64,000 bases of DNA, from assembly GCF_014117425.1 (NCBI RefSeq), contig NZ_CP059726.1, forward strand, positions 62,001 through 126,000. Direction: 5' to 3'. Shown here piece after piece: positions 56,393 to 64,000 of the stretch. The DNA is from Bartonella sp. HY038 (GTDB lineage Bacteria; Pseudomonadota; Alphaproteobacteria; Rhizobiales; Rhizobiaceae). A program made the position numbers and the translations under genes. Position 1 is the stretch's first letter. The number at the start of each line of letters is the position of its first letter. The notes beneath the pieces were generated by a model that did no database searches, was not told where the DNA came from, and was given only the letters and a program-made list of their open reading frames with translations.

Positions 56393-57304
56393 CTATTCAG
56401 CCGGCCATTTACGTTCGCCTTTAATGACCTCAGCACTCATTTCTAATGATGTTTTGCCTTCAAAATTAGGATAGCGCTTTTCCATAGCAGCAATAAGCTC
56501 CTTGCTATCTTTGGCTTTTGCCGCCTCCTCATCAAACGCTTTCAAATAATCACGGGTAAATTGTACAGATGCAATGGTAAATGGCTTGCTACCATCCTTA
56601 TTGTCAACAAAATGCCCCGGAACTACCATTTGTGGTTTTAATGCTTCAATCTCATCAAGAATTTTAATCCAATTAGCTCTTGCTTCTTGGCTTTGAGTAT
56701 CTGCCATCCAAACATGCTCATTTGCCATAACAATGACACCGCCAACAACCGCCTTATTATCGGCAATCCACAGTGCTGCACGCTCTGGTGCTGGACCATC
56801 AAGTCCAATCACTTTAATCTCATGACCATCCAAGTTAAGTGTGTCGCTGTTCAAAGCTTCTGGCACTATAGTCGTTTTGGGTGCGTTTTGCGCTAAAATA
56901 TCTTTCCAAAAAGCCAATTTTCCATCTTTACTAGCTTCAATCAATGCAACAGTTTGCGGTGTTGCAAGGATTTTTACATCAGGAAAAGCCGCTTTGATGG
57001 TTTCTAAACCAAAATAATAATCTGGATCGCTATGGCTAATGAACACCGTTTTTAATGGCTTGCCGGTTGCTTTGATCTGCTCGACCAGATTTGCTGCATC
57101 AGCGGTCGAAAACTGGGCATCAATCAGCATAACTTCGCTTGGGCCAGTAAGTATTTCTGACGATACGGCAAAAACACCTTTATCGCCAGGATTATAAACG
57201 GAAATATCAAGTTTGCCCTTATCACTAGCATTTGCGGTAAAAACGCTAAAAATGGTAAAAAACATGGCAATTAAGCCACAAAAAATTCGGGTGATCATGC
57301 TCAT
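56393..57304 (-). CDS. Exported MBL-fold hydrolase with altered metal motif
   Basis: 303 residues with a signal peptide (MSMITRIFCGLIAMFFTIFS, cleavage near ANA). The metallo-beta-lactamase fold is visible as VMLIDAQFSTADAANLVEQI, TVFISHSDPDYYFGLETIKA and QMVVPGHFVD. The usual HxHxDH is here HSDPDYY: the first His and the Asp remain but two metal-binding His are missing. Related periplasmic MBL proteins with SHxDPDYYFG occur, so the change is probably a family trait rather than decay. Its activity is uncertain and may use a single metal or none. AGGAAAA precedes the start. Confidence 0.8.
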   Translation of the reverse strand: MSMITRIFCGLIAMFFTIFSVFTANASDKGKLDISVYNPGDKGVFAVSSEILTGPSEVMLIDAQFSTADAANLVEQIKATGKPLKTVFISHSDPDYYFGLETIKAAFPDVKILATPQTVALIEASKDGKLAFWKDILAQNAPKTTIVPEALNSDTLNLDGHEIKVIGLDGPAPERAALWIADNKAVVGGVIVMANEHVWMADTQSQEARANWIKILDEIEALKPQMVVPGHFVDNKDGSKPFTIASVQFTRDYLKAFDEEAAKAKDSKELIAAMEKRYPNFEGKTSLEMSAEVIKGERKWPAE

Positions 57305-57635
57305 GCAGTTTTCCTTTAAAAAAATAACTATCAGTTTAAAGGATTTTTAAAAGCTGTGAAGCTATTACCGTTTTTAAAAGCCATAAAACAAAGATTTGCA
57401 CATTTCAAAGCTTATAATCAGTTGAAAGTTCGCAAGTACATTAATTTTTCTATTTATGGTTAAGGGTAAAATCAGTCATTTAAATGTGAATAGAAAGCAA
57501 AAAAAATAACAGCTTATTATCTTTCAAAATACATTTATAATGATAGAGTATTTTCATTGTTAATTTTATTAACTGTCAATCAGCGTTTTTTTATGACGCA
57601 TTATTGACTTAAGCTTTGATGAAAAGGCAAATAAA
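57305..57635. other. Intergenic region between divergent genes
   Basis: About 330 AT-rich bases that must hold two promoters. No other element is recognised. Confidence 0.4.
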
Positions 57636-57989
57636 ATGGATAGAGCTCAGGTTTTTGCATATGTGCAAAAAAAATATCAAACGATTGAGGAATATCCCTG
57701 GCAAAAATACCCAGAATATGCGGTTTTACGGCATAAGGATAACAGCAAATGGTATGGCATTATATTAAATGTACCGCGCGAAAAAATCGGTCTTGAAGGC
57801 GCAGGAGATATAGATGTTCTCGATGTCAAATGTGATCCTGCATTGATAGAGCACTTGAGCCATGCGCCAGGCTTTATCCCAGCTTATCATATGAATAAAG
57901 ATCATTGGATTGGCATTTTACTTGATGGTACTTTGTCGGCTGAAGATGTAAGCAATTATATTGATAAAAGCTTTGAGCTTACGCAATAG
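57636..57989 (+). CDS. MmcQ/YjbR family protein
   Basis: 117 residues. The CyaY-like MmcQ/YjbR pattern is clear: EYPWQKYPEYAVLRHKDNSK plus WYGII, LDVKCDPALIEHLSHAPGFI and PAYHMNKDHWIGILLDG. The family has a double-wing DNA-binding-like fold; its role is unknown. AAGG precedes the ATG. It is a single-gene unit. Confidence 0.87.
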   Translation: MDRAQVFAYVQKKYQTIEEYPWQKYPEYAVLRHKDNSKWYGIILNVPREKIGLEGAGDIDVLDVKCDPALIEHLSHAPGFIPAYHMNKDHWIGILLDGTLSAEDVSNYIDKSFELTQ

Positions 57990-58137
57990 TTAGATCACTA
58001 TATAATAAATTTTGTTTGATCATCGGGCATTGTTCCTCCTAGTTCGGCTTGCTTCCATGTTTGTGCATAGTGCTTAAAAAAGCGAAGATTGACTAAGTTA
58101 TTGCCCTGTATGAATTGAAGGCGTTGTTTTGCTTCAA

Positions 58138-58970
58138 TTATATTTTGGGCAGCAGCTTTTTATAATATTTAATCGCTTTTTTCATGTTAAGCGTAAAGAA
58201 TGGACCATTTTCATGAAGTATTCCTAATTGATACAACGCCTTAGCATGACCGTTTGCCGCCGCTTTGCGATAAAGTCCTGCCCCTTCAACTAAAGGTAAA
58301 TCACCTGCCGATACCCGATGAAAAGGAGAAATAGATGCGTCTAACTGTGCTAAACCATATTGAATGACCAAGCCAAAATTAAATTCTACCAATGTCGATT
58401 GTTGGTTTAACGCCCTTCGATAATAGCGGGCAGCAAGTACGGTGTTTGCTTCCACCCCTTGGCCTGTATGATAAAGCCAACCAAGAACCGCCTCCCCCAT
58501 TGGATCATCTTGTTTTGCAGTTTTTTGAACCATTTTGCAGCATTTTTTTCATCTCGCTGAAATCGCCAAAGCCATGAAAATAATACAACCAATAATATTT
58601 TGATGATGAATATGGCCTTGATTGGCCAATTTTAAAAACCACGCAAAAGCTAGGTTCTTATTTTGCTTTAGACCAATCCCATCGATATATGCACGGCTAA
58701 GCCAATTATAGGCTTTTAAATTTTGGTGGTTGGCGCCCCGTTGAAAAAGGTTCAGCGCCTTTTTAAGATCTTGTTTAACCACGATACCTTGATAATAAAC
58801 CCACCAAGTTCAACCTGCGCAGCAATATTACCAAAAGCATCCCCCAATTTTGCTTTTAAAAAATGATAATAAGGCAATTTTCCAACATATTTAATGGTAT
58901 GAATGAAACAAAAAAGCAATATAAATACTATAATTGAATATTTTAAAGCAGGTATATAATAAAATGTCAT
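58138..58970 (-). pseudogene. Sel1-repeat protein gene with several frameshifts
   Basis: Successive frames on the minus strand add up to one Sel1 protein: MTFYYIPALKYSIIVFILLF (membrane anchor) to AAQVELGG; then KQDLKKALNLFQRGANHQNL and AYIDGIGLKQNKNLAFAWFL to IIGCII; then KNAAKWFKK; then AKQDDPMGEAVLGWLYHTGQ to the stop at 58138. At least three shifts separate them. The repeat layout and N-terminal anchor resemble the gene at 47538. It is inactive as a full-length scaffold. Confidence 0.75.
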
Positions 58971-59256
58971 TTCAAACTCTTAAATACTGCCTTTACTATT
59001 CTATGAATTATCGTCCCTCACAACTGGATTGCCGAGCTATTTTATCCAATTATGTAAAACATATTCATCTTTTTGGCTTCCCACACGCTTAACATTCTAA
59101 TCTTTACAAATTAATTGTTTTACGGCAAATTTGATTACTATATTTTTTGATTACTATATTTAAAGTACGTGAGAAAAATATGAAATATTTTGCACGACCT
59201 ATGGTTAAAAATAGCGCATATATTTCTAATCGACGTGATATGTTTTGAGGGGTTTT

Positions 59257-60468
59257 ATGAAAAAAATTTGTATTACTATCGGACTTTTTTGGCTTGCATG
59301 CCTTTATTTGTCCACTGCTTTTGCGCAAGATAGTATATTGATCTTTGAGGATGATGGTGTCAAATGGCAAGCACAGGATGGAGCAAAAATTTATCGCTTT
59401 AATGATATCACAATTAAAGTTACCCCCTCATCAAGTGATGATGATTTTAAAGTGCGTTTTGATATTAGTAAGCCCAATGCAAAAGCCCTTACCTTTGAGG
59501 ATTATGGCCGCATCGGCAATATTAGTTTAGCGCGCTTTAGCGAAGGTGCTGATTATAATATTGTTCTATCAATCTTTAGTGGTGGCGCCCATTGTTGCAG
59601 TGAAGTTTATGTCGTAGATTATAGTAATGGTGCAAAGCTAATTAGTGTTGGTTCGTTTGATGGGGACATTATGCTGCCAAAAGATATTGATGGTGATGGT
59701 TTAATGGAATTTATCACCTATGACAGCAGATTTTTTATGTTTTCAGCCTATTCAGGGGCTATGCCACCAATGCAAATATTAACCATTGATAATGGTGCTG
59801 TACGCAATGTTACCAAAGATGAGCGTTTTATTCCTGCCCATGAAAATTATTTCAAAATCCAATCTACTGCTTGCAACAGCATGGTAAAGGAAAATACCGG
59901 TGCATGCGCCGGCTTGCTTGGAACCGCGGCCTTGCTTGGTGTTTTTGATTCAACTCTGCAAATGTTAAACTTTGATAGCCCGGCGCAAGAACCTGCAAAT
60001 TCGATGGCGCCCTATTCTGTTTGCAATGATGCGCAATGCAAACAACCAAAGAAATTTAATGATGAAAAATCAGCTTTTATTCATGCTATGAGTGTTTGGG
60101 GCTATCAACCTAGCCAATATAGCGAAAATAAGGATTTGACCGCCTTTGTCACGCGCTTAAAGGGTAAACAATTTGGCGAGAATAGTGACGCCTGCATGGA
60201 CGGCCCAGCATCACTTAAAACAATTACCACCAATAACCGCCATATTGTTTATGAGCTTTCGCGTTATGAAGCTGGTTGTGCCTTTGAAAATGGTGCCATT
60301 ATTGGCAATAGTCTTATGGCAAAGGCTGTTTGTATGGGAGAAGGGGAACCTGCTTGGCTTGAAAACCATATTTATAATTACGATGGTAATATTTTGGCAC
60401 TTTCGTCTTTCACCTCGACCCGATTTGAAGATATTTATGTGCAAAATATGAAGCCGTGCGGCAATTAA
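59257..60468 (+). CDS. Exported protein of unknown function, 403 aa
   Basis: A signal peptide (MKKICITIGLFWLACLYLST, cleavage near AFA) is followed by a beta-rich N-terminal half with a calcium-binding-like loop (LPKDIDGDGLMEFITYDSRF) as in FG-GAP repeats, and GGAHCCSEVYVVDYSNG with adjacent cysteines. The second half contains several more cysteines (ACNSMVKENTGACAG; SVCNDAQCKQ), probably disulfides in the periplasm. I start at the ATG at 59257, preceded by GAGGGG; the upstream TTG overlaps that site. No named family is recognised. Confidence 0.75.
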   Translation: MKKICITIGLFWLACLYLSTAFAQDSILIFEDDGVKWQAQDGAKIYRFNDITIKVTPSSSDDDFKVRFDISKPNAKALTFEDYGRIGNISLARFSEGADYNIVLSIFSGGAHCCSEVYVVDYSNGAKLISVGSFDGDIMLPKDIDGDGLMEFITYDSRFFMFSAYSGAMPPMQILTIDNGAVRNVTKDERFIPAHENYFKIQSTACNSMVKENTGACAGLLGTAALLGVFDSTLQMLNFDSPAQEPANSMAPYSVCNDAQCKQPKKFNDEKSAFIHAMSVWGYQPSQYSENKDLTAFVTRLKGKQFGENSDACMDGPASLKTITTNNRHIVYELSRYEAGCAFENGAIIGNSLMAKAVCMGEGEPAWLENHIYNYDGNILALSSFTSTRFEDIYVQNMKPCGN

Positions 60469-60683
60469 GCCGGTGAAAGAAAAACTGGGTTTTAACCCTA
60501 GATCGAACAGTCTTGCTGGCTGGTAAATCAAAGCAAGCATATTTTCAATATTTACAAAAATAAAAATGGTAAGTTCAAAGTTGATGGCAAACTATTGGTT
60601 TTACCGTTTAGGGTTAAGAAAAGTAGGTAAAGTTTAGAAAATTTAAATTATTACATAACGACTAGAGGTTTTGGGAGGACCAT

Positions 60684-61895
60684 ATGGAAACAGATAAGCG
60701 GAACCGCAAAAATTTAATGCTGCTCACCATAGCGCAAGCTCTTGGTGCATCAAGTCCGCCAATTATCATTTCCCTTGGTGGTTTGGTGGGGCGTAATTTA
60801 AGCGAAAATCCTGCTATCGCCACCCTACCCGTTTCCATCTATCAAGCCGGCGTTGCTTTAAGTGTTGTACCGGCAGCACTGCTTATGCGGCAATTGGGCC
60901 GGCGCCATGCCTATTTTTTAGGGGCTTTATTTGGTGTATTATCAGGTGTTGTTGCTGCTTTTGGTATTATTCATGGTTCGTTTTTTACTTTTTGCATAGG
61001 CACTTTATTGGCCGGCGTTTATGGCGCCCATGTGCAAAGCTATCGATTTGCAGCAACTGATGATGTAGCGATTAATATGCGTAACCGCGCCATTTCATGG
61101 ATTATGGTTGGCGGCCTTATTGCCGCAATTATTGGCCCGCAATTAGTCATTTGGACAAGAAATAGTTATGAAGGCATTGAGTTTGCAGGTTCATTCTTTA
61201 GTCAAACCTTTCTGGCCTTGCTTGCCTTGCCCGTTTTATTCTTTTACCGCCCAAAAACTAAACGCGAAAGCACCACTCGCAGCGACGAGGTTACCTCATC
61301 TAAAACTGCGCCTAAAATTATTGAAATATTGCGCATTCGGGGCTTTTTATTGGCTGTCATAGCAGGTGCCATTTCTTATGCCTTGATGAGCTTTTTAATG
61401 ACGGCTACCCCCATGGCCATGCATGACCATAACCATTCAATTAACCATGCCGCTCTTGGTATTCAATGGCATATTTTAGCCATGTTTCTTCCAAGTTTTA
61501 TAACTGGCCGTTTAATTAATAAATTTGGTGCGGAGCGTATTTCTGCCATTGGTCTTAGCCTTATCATGCTATCAGCTTTGGCGGCGTTAACTGGCTATAG
61601 CTTACTAAGTTTTTTAAGTGCTTTGATTTTACTTGGCCTTGGCTGGAACTTTGGTTTTATTGGCGCAACATCAATGATAGCAGCTCTATCAACGCCGGAA
61701 AACAAGACAAAAATGCAAGGCATAAATGATTTTATTGTTTTTGGCAGCGTTGCACTATCATCGTTTTTATCTGGTACATTATTGCAAAGCGCCGGCTGGG
61801 TTTTCATCAATTTGATGGTTTTTCCCATTGTACTTGCTATTCTTATACCGCTTCTTTGGCGGCAAAAAACGATAAAAAAACATGATCGAAAATAA
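60684..61895 (+). CDS. MFS transporter, unknown substrate
   Basis: 403 residues with 11-12 membrane helices. MFS features include LMRQLGRRHAYFLGALFGVL between helices 2 and 3 and FITGRLINKFGAERISAIGL in the second half. A His-rich loop, PMAMHDHNHSINHAALGIQW, sits between helices 7 and 8; this could bind a metal, but similar loops occur in this MFS subgroup. GGGAGG precedes the ATG. It is followed by a copy of the dispersed repeat. No operon partner. Confidence 0.85.
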   Translation: METDKRNRKNLMLLTIAQALGASSPPIIISLGGLVGRNLSENPAIATLPVSIYQAGVALSVVPAALLMRQLGRRHAYFLGALFGVLSGVVAAFGIIHGSFFTFCIGTLLAGVYGAHVQSYRFAATDDVAINMRNRAISWIMVGGLIAAIIGPQLVIWTRNSYEGIEFAGSFFSQTFLALLALPVLFFYRPKTKRESTTRSDEVTSSKTAPKIIEILRIRGFLLAVIAGAISYALMSFLMTATPMAMHDHNHSINHAALGIQWHILAMFLPSFITGRLINKFGAERISAIGLSLIMLSALAALTGYSLLSFLSALILLGLGWNFGFIGATSMIAALSTPENKTKMQGINDFIVFGSVALSSFLSGTLLQSAGWVFINLMVFPIVLAILIPLLWRQKTIKKHDRK

Positions 61896-61943
61896 TAAAA
61901 TAGGGTGTAAATAGTCAAGCTATAAAAAGCAAAAACACTAACC

Positions 61944-62049
61944 TAGAGCGCATTTCGATCTGATTGGATCAGATCAGCGCTCTAATCCGTTGTTTACACC
62001 GCGTTTTTTGTCCGAAAACCGCATCACACTTTTCAAAAAACGCTCTAAT
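61944..62049 (+). repeat. Dispersed palindromic repeat, copy 4
   Basis: Nearly the same as copy 2: AGAGCGCATTTCGATCTGAT, TTGGATCAGATCAGCGCTCT, then TGTTTACACCGCG, AAAACCGCATCACACTTTTC and a terminal CGCTCTAAT. Its last five bases overlap the 3' end of the gene at 62045-62569 and supply its stop codon. Confidence 0.9.
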
Positions 62050-62569
62050 AGGCTGCATGTCCTTCGCCATAAAAATCGATATAAAGCCATTTAAAAATCG
62101 CTCCAAATAATAAACCTAGCATAATCGACGAAGTAATAAATGAAAAACCCAATAGTCCAGCCTCGCTATCATGCAAGTAATCACCCCATATAAAAGTTAA
62201 CAGAAACGATAGTGCAGTTATAACTTGCGTATAAATAAAAATAACCAATGTTTGTTGGTATTTTACTTTTTTAAAAAATTTATAAAGTGGCAAAGCAACG
62301 CAAATTAATAGTATTAAATTTATAATTGGCAAGTAAACATCAACTATTAAAAAAAACGGATAAACCGCCTCTATAAATAGGTTTTTTGAATAATAATCAT
62401 TTATGTCAATCAAATATATTAAGCTAGCAATCGGCAAAACCATGATGCTAATAAAAAAGCTTAAACAATAGATTTTCATAAAATTTATCATAAGCCACCC
62501 ACATAATGTCACAAGAATAATGTGGTATAGTATTTGATAAGATTTAAAAATGTAAAGACCTTTTATCAT
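62045..62569 (-). CDS. Membrane protein of unknown function, 174 aa
   Basis: About five hydrophobic helices (e.g. ILYHIILVTLCGWLMINFMK; FFLIVDVYLPIINLILLICV; SSIMLGLLFGAIFKWLYIDF). No family is recognised. The TAG stop lies inside the dispersed repeat, so the original C-terminus may have been longer and replaced when the repeat inserted. It is strongly AT-rich and has no clear ribosome-binding site; expression is uncertain. Confidence 0.5.
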   Translation of the reverse strand: MIKGLYIFKSYQILYHIILVTLCGWLMINFMKIYCLSFFISIMVLPIASLIYLIDINDYYSKNLFIEAVYPFFLIVDVYLPIINLILLICVALPLYKFFKKVKYQQTLVIFIYTQVITALSFLLTFIWGDYLHDSEAGLLGFSFITSSIMLGLLFGAIFKWLYIDFYGEGHAAY

Positions 62570-62760
62570 ATTCTATCTTAAAAAATGTGAATGGAAATTT
62601 AATAACCGATCTTCCGATAAAGCAAAAATCCTTCGATAATATTTAAGGTTACCCTCCCTTAACTAAGCAAGACCCAAATTAAAAATATCGATTAATCTCT
62701 TTTAATAATTCAAGTTACTTGCAAGAATTACTTATCATTCCTTAGAATAGCGAATTATTT

Positions 62761-63227
62761 ATGCAAAGCCCCTTAATCGAGCTAGATGAGTTTGACCGTA
62801 AAACATTGGATATTTTGCAAGCCAATAATAAAATGCCACAATGGGAAATTGCAAAGGCCGTACATTTATCTGCACCAGCCATACAAAGACGTATCAAAAA
62901 AATTGAGGATTTTGGCATTATCCAATGCAATATTGCTCTATTGGACCCAACAAAATTTGATCAATGCATAACAATCATTACGCAAGTATCTATGGAAAGC
63001 GAAAGGCTTGACCTTTATGAAAGTGCAAAGACTTCGTTTCATGCCGCACCAGAAGTGCAACAATGCTATTATGTGACAGGGGATGCTGATTTTATCTTAA
63101 TTATTACGGTTAAAACCATGAGCGATTAACCCGCGAATTATTTTTTGAAAATAATAATGTTAAAAGCTTTCGGACTTTTGTAGCTATGGAGCGGATTAAA
63201 ACCGGACTTGCAATACCTACTAGCTAA
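62761..63227 (+). pseudogene. Lrp/AsnC family regulator, frameshifted near the C-terminus
   Basis: The 5' frame has a full AsnC-type HTH (LDEFDRKTLDILQANNKMPQ; IAKAVHLSAPAIQRRIKKIE) and most of the RAM ligand-binding domain (VQQCYYVTGDADFILIITVK), ending at MSD and a TAA at 63127. A second frame continues at once with TRELFFENNNVKSFRTFVAM then ERIKTGLAIPTS and a stop at 63227, the normal Lrp C-terminus. A small deletion after MSD, where a few residues are missing, broke the gene. The truncated 122-residue form keeps its DNA-binding domain and may still bind DNA. Confidence 0.8.
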
Positions 63228-63252
63228 GAGCAATATCCACAAACTAGCATAA

Positions 63253-63297
63253 AATAATAAAAGCGCATTGATGTTAAAACCAACGCGCTGTTATTAT
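63253..63297. terminator. Terminator-like hairpin between the Lrp gene and gldA
   Basis: AATAATAAAAGCGC and GCGCTGTTATTAT pair across a loop, between convergent genes. A moderate stem followed by CTTTATTT. Confidence 0.5.
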
Positions 63298-63332
63298 CTT
63301 TATTTAACCATTTAATGGTGCAAAACTATATG

Positions 63333-64000
63333 CTATTCGCCGCGGCGCTCCCGGCCAATGGCATCAGCTGCACGAAGCGCATTAAATACCATTTGTGCGG
63401 TAATTGTGCCTAGCTCATTATGGATGGTTTCACCGGCCACCGTTGCAGCTTCGGCTGCTTTCATCAAATCGGCGTCGCTAACATCACCAAGACCAATATC
63501 GCCAAGGGTGGTTGGCAAATTGACCAATTCGCAAAAATCAAAAATATGATCAATCAGTTCTGCGTCCTTATCAGTTAGGATAAGGGATGCTAACACACCA
63601 ATCGTTACTTTTTCACCATGCCAATAATGATGGGTTTCTGGCAATACCGTCAAGCCATTATGGATCGCATGGCAGGCAGCCAAGCCGCCGCTTTCAAAAC
63701 CAAGACCGGAAAGCAAAGTATTGGCTTCAATGATTTTTTCAAGGGCGGGCGTTGGTACGCCAGCTTCGCATGACTGGTAGGCAAGTGGGCCATATTCAAG
63801 CAAAGTATCAAAGCAAAGCCGTGCTAAACCATAGGCAGTGGTTGAGCCTGGGCGGCCAGTCATATTATTGGCTTTTGACAAGCGGCAAGATTCAGCTTCA
63901 AACCAAGTGGCAAGCGCGTCACCAATGCCGGCAGCCAAAAAGCGTACTGGTGCTTTTGCAATAATGGCACTATCTACCAAAACAAGATCAGGATTTTTTG
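63333..64000 (-). CDS. gldA: Glycerol dehydrogenase, C-terminal two thirds (cut by right edge)
   Basis: The frame stays open to the window end; the codons before 63980 (KNPDLVL) continue the protein, so the TTG there is internal. Iron-containing/GldA alcohol dehydrogenase features are present: AGIGDALATWFEAESC with the metal-binding Asp, and metal-binding His in AACHAIHNGLTVL and HHYWHGEKVTIGVL. It oxidises glycerol to dihydroxyacetone with NAD+. The family is about 365 residues long; 222 are visible. The N-terminal NAD-binding part lies outside the window. It is convergent with the broken Lrp gene. Confidence 0.92.
   Translation of the reverse strand, partial: KNPDLVLVDSAIIAKAPVRFLAAGIGDALATWFEAESCRLSKANNMTGRPGSTTAYGLARLCFDTLLEYGPLAYQSCEAGVPTPALEKIIEANTLLSGLGFESGGLAACHAIHNGLTVLPETHHYWHGEKVTIGVLASLILTDKDAELIDHIFDFCELVNLPTTLGDIGLGDVSDADLMKAAEAATVAGETIHNELGTITAQMVFNALRAADAIGRERRGE

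Noticed and set aside
1..64000. tRNA, rRNA or riboswitch genes
   Set aside because: I saw no cloverleaf-like segment, no 16S/23S motif and no conserved riboswitch core, including upstream of bioY and the sulfonate-type operon. A covariance-model scan would be needed to exclude them.

Overview
The window looks like the chromosome of a low-to-moderate GC alphaproteobacterium, most likely Hyphomicrobiales (Rhizobiales) near the Brucella/Bartonella group. This rests on gene content: a complete Hut pathway of the HutF/HutG type, an ECF sigma/anti-sigma pair, classical autotransporters, an alpha-2-macroglobulin/PBP1C pair and many Sel1-repeat proteins. The affiliation is an inference; there is no rRNA or tRNA here to test it.

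Layout. 0-6.9 kb: an ECF sigma factor with its anti-sigma factor (cut by the left edge), decayed genes, a cluster of small unknown proteins, the histidine-utilisation repressor HutC, an IS6-type transposase relic and more decayed sequence. 7-14 kb: an MHS-family symporter, an ABC permease/ATPase pair without a binding protein, a DHA2-type drug exporter and an ApeA-like HEPN protein that is probably anti-phage. 14-21 kb: hutU-hutG-hutH-hutI on the minus strand, with hutF divergent, and a HutC-type operator palindrome in the shared promoter region. These five enzymes convert histidine to glutamate. 21.2-23.1 kb: a NACHT NTPase gene of the bacterial immune type, broken by a 2-nt frameshift in a short TC run. 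23.4-26.3 kb: a large autotransporter. 26.7-32.1 kb: bioY, then an operon with an acyl-CoA-dehydrogenase-like flavoenzyme and a SsuABC/NitT-type ABC importer. 32-39 kb: small immunity-like and unknown genes, an ACS-family MFS transporter, pseudogenes and a Sel1 protein. 39-47.3 kb: alpha-2-macroglobulin and penicillin-binding protein 1C. 47.5-55.1 kb: five Sel1-repeat genes and a periplasmic DUF4432 protein. 55.3-64 kb: an ICMT-like methyltransferase, an MBL-fold protein, a MmcQ/YjbR protein, a broken Sel1 gene, a secreted unknown protein, an MFS transporter, a frameshifted Lrp/AsnC regulator and gldA (cut by the right edge).

Three themes recur. First, decay is extensive: ten loci read as recognisable proteins only after ignoring stops or shifts, and several breaks sit in homopolymers, dinucleotide runs or a fresh 17-bp duplication. 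Second, Sel1 proteins have multiplied: eight loci, of which five intact genes use TTG starts; four of these share an almost invariant AGGAG-N6/7-TTGAA start region, and another gene carries a 324-bp tandem amplification. Third, a ~105-bp palindromic intergenic repeat occurs four times. The best candidates for something biologically new are the ApeA-like and NACHT defence genes, which bracket the hut enzymes, and the Sel1 family with its shared TTG translation-start module.
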